A DNA stretch of 64,000 nt. It comes from Leifsonia sp040686855. GTDB taxonomy: Bacteria > Actinomycetota > Actinomycetes > Actinomycetales > Microbacteriaceae. The DNA is taken from positions 558,001-622,000 of the forward strand of contig NZ_JBFBOG010000003.1 of assembly GCF_040686855.1 (NCBI RefSeq), given 5' to 3'. The position numbers and the translations under genes were made by a program. Positions 10,970 through 19,839 of the stretch are shown one piece after another. Below the pieces are notes generated by a model. The model did no database searches. It was given only the letters and a program-made list of their open reading frames with translations, and had not been told where the DNA came from. Numbering within the stretch: the first letter of the stretch is position 1; every line of letters begins with the position of its first letter.

Positions 10970-11574
10970 AGTGTCGAGTGTGCGGGACCGAGCTGGCTGA
11001 GGGGACGCTGTTCTGCCCCATGTGCGGCAGCTCGGTGACCTCGTCGCGGCTGCGTCCGCCGGAGGTGGCCGACTCGCGACCCTCCGACACGTCGATCATC
11101 TCCGACCGCGTCGCCGAGCGCCCGCCCGCGCCCGCCGTCGCCGGTCGCTTCCCGGGCGAGCTCGAACTGGATGAGGACGGCCTTCCCCCGACGCAGGCGA
11201 TGACCATTGTCTCGGTCGAGGATGCGCCGCCCGCGCGTCCGACGGTCCAGCGCAGTTTCACGCTCAGCTTCTCGACCGGCGACGTGGTCGAGGTCTCCGG
11301 CTCCGGCCTGGTGGGCCGGCGCCCGATCACGCAGCCGGGGGAGCACATCGACCAGCTGGTGGTCCTCTCCGACCCGACCCGCAGCGTCTCGAAGACGCAC
11401 CTCGAGTTCGGCCTCGAGGGCGACGAGCTCTGGATCTGCGACCGCTACTCCGGCAACGGCACGGTCGCTCATCCGCTCGGCGGCGTCGCCCGGCAGTGCG
11501 AGGCCGGCCGCCGCTACCGCGTCACCCGCGGCACCCGCGTCGAAATCGGCGACCAGTGGTTCGACGTCTCCTGA
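10966..11574 (+). CDS. Zinc-ribbon and FHA domain protein
   Basis: 202 residues from ATG 10966, overlapping the previous stop by 4 bp; a GGGAGGGGAAG stretch lies just upstream. The N-terminus has a zinc ribbon with two CxxC pairs (CRVCG at residues 3-7, CPMCG at 17-21). A low-complexity linker and a C-terminal FHA domain (about 110-202) follow, with the phosphothreonine-binding elements GLVGRRP and SVSKTHLEF. FHA domains bind phosphothreonine, so this protein probably links the cluster to a Ser/Thr kinase; kinase and phosphatase genes would be expected just outside the window. It is the last gene of the cluster and is followed by a large inverted repeat. Confidence 0.9.
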   Translation: MKCRVCGTELAEGTLFCPMCGSSVTSSRLRPPEVADSRPSDTSIISDRVAERPPAPAVAGRFPGELELDEDGLPPTQAMTIVSVEDAPPARPTVQRSFTLSFSTGDVVEVSGSGLVGRRPITQPGEHIDQLVVLSDPTRSVSKTHLEFGLEGDELWICDRYSGNGTVAHPLGGVARQCEAGRRYRVTRGTRVEIGDQWFDVS

Positions 11575-11587
11575 CCCCGCGCACCCG

Positions 11588-11653
11588 CCATCGAATACAC
11601 GAAAAGTGCACGCCAGACCGGGTCTGAGCGTGCACTTTTCGTGTACTCGATGG
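11588..11653. repeat. Family A inverted repeat, copy 1 (bidirectional terminator candidate)
   Basis: Two 25-nt arms (11588-11612 and 11629-11653) are complementary with one mismatch. Their core reads ACACGAAAAGTGCACG. The 16-nt spacer has its own small hairpin (AGACC/GGTCT). It lies between the convergent FHA gene (ends 11574) and ald (ends 11668), the place of a two-way terminator. The same core returns at 17373-17429 and 20327-20390. Confidence 0.85.
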
Positions 11654-11667
11654 TGGGCGTGGGCCGG

Positions 11668-12783
11668 CTAGGCGAGGGCGGACTCGACGGAGGTCGCCTC
11701 GATGCCGTGGGCGGAGGCGACGCCCTCGTTGGTGACCCGGCCCGCGTGGACGTTGAGGCCGAGCGCCAGGCTCGCGTCGGCGCGAAGCGCCTCCTGCCAG
11801 CCGCGGTTCGCGATCGCACGCGCGTACGGGAGGGTCGCGTTCGTCAGCGCGTACGTGGAGGTGTGGGGGACCGCACCGGGCATGTTGGCGACGCAGTAGA
11901 ACACCGACTGGTGCACCGTGAACGTCGGGTCGGCGTGCGTGGTCGGGTGCGAGTCCTCGAAGCATCCGCCCTGGTCGACCGCGATGTCGACGAGCACGCT
12001 GCCGGCCTTCATCCGGGACACCATCTCGTTGGTCACGAGCTTCGGCGCCTTCGCCCCGGGCACCAGCACCGAGCCGATCACGAGGTCGGACGCGACGACC
12101 GCCTTGTCGATCTCGAAGCTGTTGGACGCGATGGTCTTGATGCGGCCCGCGTACAGGGCGTCGAGCTCGCGGAGGCGCTGGATGTTCGTGTCGAGCACGG
12201 TGACCTCCGCGCCGAGTCCGACGGCGACCGAGATGGCGTTCGTGCCCGCAACGCCACCGCCGAGAACGGTCACGACCGCGGGGTGGGTGCCGGGAACGCC
12301 GGGGACGAGCAGCCCCGGTCCGCCGTTCGGCTTCAGCATCGTGTTCGCGCCCACGATCGGCGCGAGCCGACCGGCGACTTCGCTCATCGGGGCCAGCAGC
12401 GGGAGCGCACGCGTCGGCAGCTGCACCGTCTCGTACGCGATCGCCGTCACCTCGCTGGCGACCAGCGCTCGGGTCAGCGCCTCGTCGGCCGCGAGGTGCA
12501 AGTAGGTGAACAGCACCAGACCGGGGCGGAAGTAGCCGTACTCGCTCTCGATCGGCTCCTTCACCTTCAGGATGAGGTCGCCGGCCGCCCAGGTCGCCGC
12601 CGCGTCGGGCAGGATGGTCGCCCCGGCGCCCGCGTACAGGTCGTCGGGGATGGAGGAGCCGACGCCCGCGCCCGTCTCGACGAACACCTCGTGGCCCGCG
12701 CCGACCAGATCGTGCACGCCGGCCGGCGTGATCGCCACCCGGAACTCGTTGTTCTTGATCTCGCGGGGGATCGCGACCTTCAT
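11668..12783 (-). CDS. ald: Alanine dehydrogenase
   Basis: 371 residues, the standard family length, from ATG 12783 with AAGGAG 6 nt upstream. The enzyme interconverts L-alanine and pyruvate plus ammonia with NAD. The N-terminus MKVAIPREIKNNEFRVAITP is the family signature, the NAD-binding Rossmann motif is VLGGGVAGTNA, and substrate residues are carried by LILKVKEP and by DIAVDQGGCFEDSHPTTH. The frame stays open upstream of the ATG but has no ribosome site there. Neighbours handle polyamines, GABA and asparagine, so it plausibly helps channel amino nitrogen. It ends 14 bp from the family A repeat. Confidence 0.96.
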   Translation of the reverse strand: MKVAIPREIKNNEFRVAITPAGVHDLVGAGHEVFVETGAGVGSSIPDDLYAGAGATILPDAAATWAAGDLILKVKEPIESEYGYFRPGLVLFTYLHLAADEALTRALVASEVTAIAYETVQLPTRALPLLAPMSEVAGRLAPIVGANTMLKPNGGPGLLVPGVPGTHPAVVTVLGGGVAGTNAISVAVGLGAEVTVLDTNIQRLRELDALYAGRIKTIASNSFEIDKAVVASDLVIGSVLVPGAKAPKLVTNEMVSRMKAGSVLVDIAVDQGGCFEDSHPTTHADPTFTVHQSVFYCVANMPGAVPHTSTYALTNATLPYARAIANRGWQEALRADASLALGLNVHAGRVTNEGVASAHGIEATSVESALA

Positions 12784-13181
12784 GGGGCTCCTTCGACACT
12801 CGACATGGGGTTCGCTCTCACCATAGCGAGGTTCACGGAGGATTTCGACGTATTTTTCGAGCCAAGCGTGCTGATTTCGCGCCAACAGGCAGTGTGAGCA
12901 GACGTTTTCCGCAGCGGGCGCCGTGGAGAGAGCGGTTCGTCCAACGGCCGCCGCTCCCTGTCGTGAGCGGGTGGACCGGCCCGTCTGCGGTTTCCCGGGC
13001 GTTTCGACCGATCCAGCACGGATTTCGTAAAGATTGTGTTTCCAAATGGAGGATCAGAGCACTTTCTGATGCGGATCGCGACGGTTGTATGTCAGGATCG
13101 GTCCACCGCGACGGCACGAGGGCGTGCCGCCGAAGCGCCGTCGCCCGTGGTCCGTGTTCGATCCCCCCAAGGAGCACCGCA
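12784..13181. other. 398-bp divergent intergenic region between ald and potD
   Basis: This region carries the promoters of two divergent genes. On the minus strand TATGGT (12820-12825) fits an ald -10 with a leader of about 30 nt, and the AT-richer stretch TCGACGTATTTTTCGA (12844-12859) just upstream of it could bind a regulator. On the plus strand the only AT-rich patch is 13021-13065 (GTAAAGATTGTGTTTCC), a possible potD promoter region. I see no convincing riboswitch fold, RNA gene or coding frame. Confidence 0.5.
12820..12825 (-). promoter_or_regulatory. -10 hexamer of ald
   Basis: TATGGT on the minus strand, about 37 bp upstream of the ald start, leaves room for a leader of about 30 nt that includes the AAGGAG site. 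No good -35 is visible. Confidence 0.45.
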
Positions 13182-14396
13182 GTGAAACCGAGCAACCTCC
13201 CGCAAGACCCGATGATCCGCCAGCTCGTCCAGTCGGCGCGCGCCTCCCAGCTCACGCGCCGCGGACTCCTCGCCGGTGCGGGAGCCGGCGCCGCCGCCCT
13301 CGCGCTGGCCGCCTGCTCCACCGGGGGAGCATCCTCCAAGCCCACCGCGGCGAAGGACCAGTCCGCCACCGACAAGACGCTCACCTGGGCGAACTGGCAG
13401 GCCTACCTCGATCAGGACGACGCGGGCAAGTACCCGACTCTCGAGGCGTTCGAGAAGCAGAGCGGGATCAAGGTCAAGTACGACGTCGCCGTCGACGACA
13501 ACAACACCTACTACGCCAAGGTCAAGGACCAGCTCGCGCTGGGCAAGGACATCGGCGCCGACACCGTCTGTCTCACGGACTGGATGATCGCCCGGTGGAT
13601 CCGCCTCGGCTACGTGCAGCCGTTCGACGAGGCGAAGATCCCGAACAAGAAGAACCTCGTCTCGAACCTGAAGGACGTGGACTTCGACCCGGGTCGCAAG
13701 AAGTCCCTCCCGTGGCAGAGCGGCTTCGCCGGCATCTGCTGGAACAAAGAAAAGCTGCCGAACGGCCTCAAGTCGATCGACGACCTCTGGAAGTCGGACC
13801 TCAAAGGCAAGGTCGGCGTGCTCAGCGAGATGCGCGACACCATGGGCCTCCTGCTCCTGCAGCAGGGCGTCGACATCTCGAAGAACTTCAGCGACGACGA
13901 CTTCAACAAGGCCATCGACAAGCTGACGAAGGAGGTGAACGACGGTCAGATCCGCAACATCAAGGGCAACTCCTACCTCAACGACCTCAAGTCCGGCGAC
14001 ACCCTCGCCGCGATCTGCTGGTCGGGTGACATCACCCAGCTCAACGCCGAGGCCGGCGACAACTGGCAGTTCGCCATCCCGGAGGCCGGCGGCACCCTGT
14101 GGAGCGACAACTTCGTCATCCCGATCGGCTCGACCCGCAAGGCGAACGCCGAGAAGCTGATCGACTACTACTACCAGCCCGAGGTCGCCGCCGAGGTGGC
14201 CGCGTGGGTCAACTACATCACGCCGGTGCAGGGGGCGAAGGAGGCGGCGACCAAGATCGACCCGTCGCTCGCCGACAACCAGCTCATCTTCCCCGACGAG
14301 GAGACGCTGTCCAAGGTCAAGGTCTTCCGCACGCTCAGCCCTGCGGAGGAGCAGAAGTACCAGGCCGCGTTCCAGAAGGTGATCCTGGGGGCCTGA
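13182..14396 (+). CDS. potD: Polyamine ABC transporter substrate-binding lipoprotein (PotD-like)
   Basis: 404 residues from GTG 13182, with AAGGAG at 13169-13174. The N-terminus carries a twin-arginine motif (LTRRGLLAG, residues 24-32) followed by a lipobox (LAAC), so the protein is probably exported folded through Tat and lipidated. The mature part has the periplasmic-binding fold of spermidine/putrescine binders (LTWANWQAYLDQ, TVCLTDWMIARWIRLGY, AAICWSGDITQL). It starts a four-gene operon: potA, potB and potC follow with 1-4 bp overlaps. Which polyamine is bound cannot be read from the sequence. tatA and tatC lie at 56468-57518. Confidence 0.92.
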   Translation: MKPSNLPQDPMIRQLVQSARASQLTRRGLLAGAGAGAAALALAACSTGGASSKPTAAKDQSATDKTLTWANWQAYLDQDDAGKYPTLEAFEKQSGIKVKYDVAVDDNNTYYAKVKDQLALGKDIGADTVCLTDWMIARWIRLGYVQPFDEAKIPNKKNLVSNLKDVDFDPGRKKSLPWQSGFAGICWNKEKLPNGLKSIDDLWKSDLKGKVGVLSEMRDTMGLLLLQQGVDISKNFSDDDFNKAIDKLTKEVNDGQIRNIKGNSYLNDLKSGDTLAAICWSGDITQLNAEAGDNWQFAIPEAGGTLWSDNFVIPIGSTRKANAEKLIDYYYQPEVAAEVAAWVNYITPVQGAKEAATKIDPSLADNQLIFPDEETLSKVKVFRTLSPAEEQKYQAAFQKVILGA

Positions 14397-15595
14397 TGGC
14401 GAAGGGAGTATTCGCCGAGTCCGGCGCGGACCTGCGCCTGGACGGCATCAAGAAGCGTTTCCCCGGGTTCACCGCCATCGAGCACCTTGACCTCACCATC
14501 CCGGCCGGGTCGTTCTTCGCCCTGCTCGGCCCGAGCGGATGCGGCAAGACGACGACGCTCCGCCTCGTCGCAGGCCTCGAGGAGCCGACCGAGGGCCACA
14601 TCGTCATCGGCGGTCAGGATGTGACGCGCACCAAGCCGTTCCAGCGTCCGGTCAACACGGTGTTCCAGAGCTACGCGCTGTTCCCGCACATGACGATCCT
14701 CGAGAACGTCGCGTTCGGACTGCGCCGCCGCAAGATCGGCGACCCGATCGCGAAGGCGCACGAGGCGCTGCGGCTCGTGGAGCTCGACCACCTGGCGGCG
14801 CGCCGGCCCGCCCAGCTGTCGGGCGGCCAGCAGCAGCGCGTCGCGCTCGCCCGCGCCGTGGTGAACCGCCCCGCGCTTCTCCTGCTCGACGAACCGCTCG
14901 GCGCGCTGGATCTCAAGCTGCGCCGGCAGATGCAGCTGGAGCTCAAGAGCATCCAGACCGAAGTCGGCCTGACCTTCGTGCACGTCACGCACGATCAGGA
15001 GGAGGCCATGACCATGGCCGACACCGTCGCGGTGATGAACAAGGGGCGGATCGAGCAGATGGGCTCGCCCGAGATCCTGTACGAGCTGCCGTCGACGGTG
15101 TTCGTCGCGAACTTCCTCGGCCAGTCGAACCTGTTCGCCGGTCCGGTGAAGGATGCAGGAGCCGAAACGCTCGGCGTCGACGTCGGGGGAGAGCGCATCC
15201 AGGTGCCCCGCGCGCGGGCGCAGCGGACGAGCGGCTACGTCACCGTCGGCGTCCGCCCGGAGAAGCTGACCCTGCACGCCGACCCCGCCGGGATCCCGTC
15301 GGGCGCGAACCGGCTCGGGCCGGGACGCGTGACCGACGTGTCGTTCAGCGGCGTCAGCACGCAGTACCTCGTGGACGTGCCGGGGATCGGCACCGTGGTG
15401 GTGTTCGCGCAGAACACGACCAGCGGACCCGTCGCCGGGCTCGGCGCCGAGGTCTGGGTGGCCTGGGACCCGGCGCACACGTTCGTCCTCGCCGACGAGC
15501 CGCCGGCGGACGGCCGCTTCGTCGACGACGCCGACACGCAGGCGCTGGCGGCGCAGGCCCGGGAGCGGATGCTGACGGAGCTGGAGGAGGCCTGA
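14396..15595 (+). CDS. potA: Polyamine ABC transporter ATP-binding protein
   Basis: 399 residues from ATG 14396, sharing one base with the potD stop (TGATG). All ABC ATPase motifs are present: Walker A GPSGCGKTT (about residue 43), signature LSGGQQQR, Walker B LLLLDEPLGALD and the switch HVTHDQEEAMTMAD. A C-terminal TOBE domain (about 280-370) is typical of the PotA/MalK group. It powers uptake through the PotB-PotC channel. The length matches the family, and the gene overlaps potB by one base. Confidence 0.95.
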   Translation: MAKGVFAESGADLRLDGIKKRFPGFTAIEHLDLTIPAGSFFALLGPSGCGKTTTLRLVAGLEEPTEGHIVIGGQDVTRTKPFQRPVNTVFQSYALFPHMTILENVAFGLRRRKIGDPIAKAHEALRLVELDHLAARRPAQLSGGQQQRVALARAVVNRPALLLLDEPLGALDLKLRRQMQLELKSIQTEVGLTFVHVTHDQEEAMTMADTVAVMNKGRIEQMGSPEILYELPSTVFVANFLGQSNLFAGPVKDAGAETLGVDVGGERIQVPRARAQRTSGYVTVGVRPEKLTLHADPAGIPSGANRLGPGRVTDVSFSGVSTQYLVDVPGIGTVVVFAQNTTSGPVAGLGAEVWVAWDPAHTFVLADEPPADGRFVDDADTQALAAQARERMLTELEEA

Positions 15596-16515
15596 TGGCC
15601 CTCGCCGCGTTCACGGGCGCGCCGCCGACGCAGGATCAGGAGCCCGCAGTCCGCCGCAAGAGCGGCATCGCGCTCGTCCTGCTGCTTCCCGGCGTGCTCT
15701 ACCTCGTCCTGTTCTTCCTCACGCCGCTCATCTCGCTGATCATCACGTCGTTCCAGGCGCCGGTGGTCGACGGCGACATCGGGCAGTACCAGACGGCGTT
15801 CCAGTGGCAGAACTACGTGGACTCGTTCTCGGAGTACTGGCCGCAGATCCTGCGCTCGTTCGTCTACGCGCTCATCGCGACCGCGGCGGCGCTGGTGATC
15901 AGCTACCCGCTGGCGTACTTCATCGGCGTGAAGATGCGCGGCCGGCCGGTCGCGCAGAACCTGCTGATGACCCTGGTGATCGCGCCGTTCTTCATCAGCT
16001 TCCTGCTCCGGACGCTGGCCTGGAAGGCGATCCTCAGCGACGACGGCTGGATCGCCAGCTCGTTGAAGGCGATCTCGGTGCTGCCGCCCGACGCCCACAT
16101 CACCGGTACGCCGTTCTCGGTCATCTTCGGTCTGACCTACAACTTCATCCCGTTCATGTGCCTCCCGCTCTACTCGACATTGGAGCGGCTGGACACGCGT
16201 CTGCTGGAGGCGGGACAGGATCTGTACGCAAGCCCGTGGACGACGTTCCGCAAGGTGACCATCCCGCTGTCGATGCCCGGCATCGTCTCGGGGACCCTGC
16301 TGACCTTCATCCCCGCGGCCGGCGACTACATCAATGCCTCGCAAGACTTCCTGGGGGCGGCCGACACTTCCATGATGGGAAACGTCATCGAGAGCAACTT
16401 CCTGGTGCTGCAGAACTATCCGACCGCAGCGTCGATGTCCGTCATCCTGATGGCCGTCATCCTCGTCATCGTCGGGTTCTACGTGCGACGGAGCGGGACG
16501 GAGGAGCTGCTGTGA
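15595..16515 (+). CDS. potB: Polyamine ABC transporter permease, PotB type
   Basis: 306 residues from ATG 15595 (TGATG overlap with potA). Six membrane helices are visible, starting at residue 24 (IALVLLLPGVLYLVLFFLTP). The ABC coupling loop, EAGQDLYASPWTTFRKVTIP, follows the family pattern EAAxDLGAs...FxxVxlP. It forms the channel together with PotC. Its stop overlaps the GTG of potC by 4 bp, so both permease subunits are probably made in equal amounts. Confidence 0.93.
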   Translation: MALAAFTGAPPTQDQEPAVRRKSGIALVLLLPGVLYLVLFFLTPLISLIITSFQAPVVDGDIGQYQTAFQWQNYVDSFSEYWPQILRSFVYALIATAAALVISYPLAYFIGVKMRGRPVAQNLLMTLVIAPFFISFLLRTLAWKAILSDDGWIASSLKAISVLPPDAHITGTPFSVIFGLTYNFIPFMCLPLYSTLERLDTRLLEAGQDLYASPWTTFRKVTIPLSMPGIVSGTLLTFIPAAGDYINASQDFLGAADTSMMGNVIESNFLVLQNYPTAASMSVILMAVILVIVGFYVRRSGTEELL

Positions 16516-17363
16516 CCGAGATGACCACGATCACCGACACCACCACGCCGCCGAGCGCAGCGCGCGGGCGGCGGCGCTTCAAGGGCTTCGGACTCGGCGT
16601 CTACGCGTTCCTGGCGCTCGCCTTCCTCCTCATCCCGATCGTCTACACGTTCGTGTTCTCGTTCAACGACGCGATCAAGAACAACATCGCCTGGCGCGGC
16701 TTCACGCTGCGCAACTGGACGAACGTCTGCGACGCCGCCGGGATCTGCGACGCCTTCATGGCGAGCATCATCATCGGCGTCATCTCGACGGTCATCGCGA
16801 CGGCGCTCGGCACCATGATCGCGATCGCGCTGATGCGCTATCGCTTCCGTTTCCGGTCGCAGACCAGCCTGCTGCTGTTCCTGCCGATGGCGAGCCCGGA
16901 GGTCGTGCTCGGTGCGGGTCTCGCCGCCCAGTTCCTGAGCCTCGGCGTGAACAAGGGCTTCCTGACGATCATCATCGCCCACGTGATGTTCTGCATCAGC
17001 TTCGTGGTGGTGACGGTGAAGGCGCGCGTCGCGTCGCTCGACCCGGCGCTGGAGGAGGCGGGACGCGACCTGTACGGCTCGCCGAACGCGGTCTTCTGGC
17101 GCATCACCTTCCCGCTGCTGCTCCCGGGCATCCTGTCGGCGGCGCTGCTGTCGTTCTCGCTCAGCTTCGACGACTTCATCATCACGAACTTCAACGCCGG
17201 TGCGGTGACCACGTTCCCGATGTACATCTACATCGCGGCGTCGCGCGGCATCCCGGCCCAGGCGAACGTGATCGCGAGCGCGGTCTTCATCCTGACCCTG
17301 CTCGTGGTGCTGATCTCGCAGCTGACCGCCGCGGCCCGGGCCAAGCGCCTCGCCCGCCAGTAG
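16512..17363 (+). CDS. potC: Polyamine ABC transporter permease, PotC type
   Basis: 283 residues from GTG 16512 (GTGA overlap). After a short Thr-rich cytoplasmic tail come six membrane helices (first near residues 30-50, GVYAFLALAFLLIPIVYTFV). The coupling loop is EEAGRDLYGSPNAVFWRITF, and LSFSLSFDDFIITNF is typical of PotC. It is the last gene of the importer operon; a perfect inverted repeat begins 10 bp after the stop. Confidence 0.94.
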   Translation: MTEMTTITDTTTPPSAARGRRRFKGFGLGVYAFLALAFLLIPIVYTFVFSFNDAIKNNIAWRGFTLRNWTNVCDAAGICDAFMASIIIGVISTVIATALGTMIAIALMRYRFRFRSQTSLLLFLPMASPEVVLGAGLAAQFLSLGVNKGFLTIIIAHVMFCISFVVVTVKARVASLDPALEEAGRDLYGSPNAVFWRITFPLLLPGILSAALLSFSLSFDDFIITNFNAGAVTTFPMYIYIAASRGIPAQANVIASAVFILTLLVVLISQLTAAARAKRLARQ

Positions 17364-17372
17364 TCCCACCGT

Positions 17373-17429
17373 CGAGTACACAAAGAGTGCACGTTTTCAG
17401 CGCGAAAACGTGCACTCTTTGTGTACTCG
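17373..17429. repeat. Family A inverted repeat, copy 2 (bidirectional terminator candidate)
   Basis: Perfect 26-bp arms (17373-17398 and 17404-17429) flank a 5-nt loop. The arm starts CGAGTACACAAAGAGTGCAC and ends GTTTTC. It lies in the 76-bp gap between potC and the convergent asparaginase gene, whose stop is at 17440. The long stem would stop transcription from either side. Confidence 0.9.
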
Positions 17430-17439
17430 GTAGAGGGCG

Positions 17440-18444
17440 TCAGGCGTAGGAGGCGCGGATCTCGCCGACGGGCTCTCCGCGGCCGAGGACGGCCAGGTCG
17501 AGGAGCGGGGCCACGCGGTCGACGTCCTCGTGGGTGAGGGCCCCGGTGTCGGCCAGCAGTCGCAGGGCGACGATGGAGGCGGCGCGCAGGCTGCCGTCCA
17601 GGATCTTCAGCGTGACGGTGGTGCCGTCGGGCGCGGCCATGACCATGACGCCCTCGGCGCCGCCCTTCGCGAAGACGCCGAGCTCGTCGATGACGACCGT
17701 GTTCGCGCGGCCGGGTCCGTCGATCGCCCAGCCGTCCGCGAGGACCGCGTTCTTCAGCAGCGCCGCGTTGCGGAACAGCGCGAACGGCGACCCGTCCGAG
17801 GCCGTGGCGATGCGCTGGATGCCACGGGCGAGCGCGACGAGCGACATCGCGTGGACCGGCGCGCCGCATCCGTCGACGCCGGTCGCGACGACCTTCTCGC
17901 CGGTCAGCCGCTCGATCGTGTCGCGGATGTGCTGCTGCACGGGATGCGTCGGGTCGAGGTAGCTCTCGGTCGGCCAGCCGTTGACGCGGCAGGCGAGCAG
18001 CATCGCGGCGTGCTTGCCGGAGCAGTTCATGTAGACCGGGTGCTTGTGCTCGCCCGCACGCACGAGCTCGTCACGGGACGGGCCGTCGAGGGGCCAGTCC
18101 GGCGGGCAGCGGAGCGCATCCTCCGCGAGCTGGCCCTGCGCGAGCAGCTTGCGCACGACGGACAGGTGCGCCGGCGTGCCCGCGTGGCTGGCGGTCGCCA
18201 GCGCGGCGCTCGCACCCTCCAGCGGGACTCCGGCTCCCATGACCGCCACGGCCTGGAACGGCTTCATGCTCGACCGCGGGAACACCGGGCGCTCGGGGGC
18301 GCCGAGCGTCCGGACGATCGCGCCGTCCGGCCCCAGCACCACGGCTGAGCCGGCGTGGCGCGACTCCACGAAGCCGCTGCGCTCGACGACCGCCAGCTCG
18401 ACGGCCTCGTCGACCGAGAAGACCTCTGCCGCCACCGCGCTCAC
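17440..18444 (-). CDS. L-asparaginase II family protein
   Basis: 334 residues from GTG 18444, chosen because it overlaps the gabT stop (GTGA). It belongs to the asparaginase II group first seen in Rhizobium (PF06089), unrelated to the E. coli enzymes: VERSGFVESRHAGSAVVL, FPRSSMKPFQAVAV, SHAGTPAHL, NCSGKHAAMLL and VDGCGAPVH are its conserved blocks. It should release ammonia from asparagine in the cytoplasm. It is co-transcribed with a GABA aminotransferase, which suggests a nitrogen-scavenging operon. It ends 10 bp from the family A repeat. Confidence 0.88.
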   Translation of the reverse strand: MSAVAAEVFSVDEAVELAVVERSGFVESRHAGSAVVLGPDGAIVRTLGAPERPVFPRSSMKPFQAVAVMGAGVPLEGASAALATASHAGTPAHLSVVRKLLAQGQLAEDALRCPPDWPLDGPSRDELVRAGEHKHPVYMNCSGKHAAMLLACRVNGWPTESYLDPTHPVQQHIRDTIERLTGEKVVATGVDGCGAPVHAMSLVALARGIQRIATASDGSPFALFRNAALLKNAVLADGWAIDGPGRANTVVIDELGVFAKGGAEGVMVMAAPDGTTVTLKILDGSLRAASIVALRLLADTGALTHEDVDRVAPLLDLAVLGRGEPVGEIRASYA

Positions 18445-19802
18445 AGCCCGGCGATGGCGTCGTCGATGACCGACACCGCGTCGGCGATGAGCTCGTCGGA
18501 CACCGCGAGGCTCGGCAGGAAGCGCAGGACGTTGCCCCACGTTCCCGCGTTGAGGAACAGGATGCCCTGCTGTGCCGCCGCCGCGACGATCGCATTGACC
18601 GCCTCCGGGTTCGGCTCCTTCGTGGTCTGCGCGGTTCCGGGCTTGACGAGCTCGACGGCGATCATCGCACCGACGCCGCGGACGTCGCCGATGATGTCGT
18701 ACTTCTGCTGCAGCTTCTCGAGTGCGGGCTTGAGCGCCTTCTCGATGCGCTGCCCTTCGGCGAGCAGATCGTTGCGCTCGATGGTCTCGAACACCGCGAT
18801 CGCGGCGGCCGCTGCGACCGGGTTGCCGCCGAACGTGCCGCCGAGGCCGCCCGGCTGAGCGGAGTCCATGATCTCGGCGCGGCCGGTGACGGCGGCGAGC
18901 GGCAGACCGCCCGCGATGCCCTTGGCGCTCAGCACGAGGTCGGGGACGACGCCGAAGTGCTCGCTTGCGTAGAACGCGCCGGTGCGCGCCATCCCGGACT
19001 GGATCTCGTCTGCGATGAAGACGACGCCGTTGGCGGTGCACCACTCCTGGAGCGCCGCGAGGTAGCCCTCGGCCGGGACGATGAAGCCGCCCTCGCCCTG
19101 GATCGGCTCGGCGACGAGGCAGGCGAGGTCGGACGCGCCGACGACCTTCTCGAGGTAGGCGATGGTGCGCGCGGCCGCCTCGGCGCCCGTGAGCCCGTCG
19201 CGGTACGGGTAGGAGTTGGGCGCGTGGTAGACGTCGCCGGCGAACGGGCCGAAGCCCGTGGCGTACGGCATGGCCTTGTAGTTCATGGCCATCGTGAGGT
19301 TGGTGCGGCCGTGGTAAGCGTGGTCGAGCACGGCGACGGCGCGACGTCCGGTGAACTTGCGGGCGATCTTCACGCCGTTCTCGACGGCCTCGGCGCCGGA
19401 GTTGACCAGCACGGTCTTCTTGGCGTGGTCGCCGGGGGTGTGCTCGGCGAGGAGTTCGGCGACGCGGACGTACTCCTCGTACGGGGTGATCGTGAACAGC
19501 GTGTGGATGACGTCCTGCAGCTGCCCGGCCGCGGCCTCCACGACTGCCGTCTCGGTGTGGCCGACCGTGGTCACGCCGATGCCGGCGCCGAAGTCGACGA
19601 ACTGGTTGCCGTCCACATCCACGAGGATCGCGCCGTTCGCCTTCGCGATGTACACCGGCAGGGCGGACGACACGCCGGTCGGCACGACCGCGAGGCGGCG
19701 CTGGTGCAGCTCCTGCGACTTCGGGCCGGGGACGGCGGTGACGATGCGGCGCTCTTGTGGAACGGAGAAGACGGGCGCGGGGGTGCTCACGGTGTCAGTC
19801 AT
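18441..19802 (-). CDS. gabT: 4-aminobutyrate aminotransferase (first copy)
   Basis: 453 residues from ATG 19802. It is a class III PLP-dependent aminotransferase with the cofactor lysine in SAKGIAGG, the preceding Asp in VFIADEIQSG, and LVNSGAEAVENGVKIARKF, HAYHGRT and GGTFGGNP as expected for GabT. It moves the amino group of GABA to 2-oxoglutarate to give succinic semialdehyde. A TAGACT hexamer lies 9 nt upstream of the ATG. It is the first gene of an operon with the asparaginase. A paralogue lies at 23889-25226. No succinic semialdehyde dehydrogenase is in the window. Confidence 0.93.
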   Translation of the reverse strand: MTDTVSTPAPVFSVPQERRIVTAVPGPKSQELHQRRLAVVPTGVSSALPVYIAKANGAILVDVDGNQFVDFGAGIGVTTVGHTETAVVEAAAGQLQDVIHTLFTITPYEEYVRVAELLAEHTPGDHAKKTVLVNSGAEAVENGVKIARKFTGRRAVAVLDHAYHGRTNLTMAMNYKAMPYATGFGPFAGDVYHAPNSYPYRDGLTGAEAAARTIAYLEKVVGASDLACLVAEPIQGEGGFIVPAEGYLAALQEWCTANGVVFIADEIQSGMARTGAFYASEHFGVVPDLVLSAKGIAGGLPLAAVTGRAEIMDSAQPGGLGGTFGGNPVAAAAAIAVFETIERNDLLAEGQRIEKALKPALEKLQQKYDIIGDVRGVGAMIAVELVKPGTAQTTKEPNPEAVNAIVAAAAQQGILFLNAGTWGNVLRFLPSLAVSDELIADAVSVIDDAIAGL

Positions 19803-19839
19803 GGTGAATCGAGTCTACCGGCGGTGCGAGAATCGGACC

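Noticed and set aside
12784..13181. Riboswitch or small RNA upstream of potD
   Set aside because: No conserved core or convincing stem series is visible, and the ribosome site is not sequestered by an obvious hairpin.
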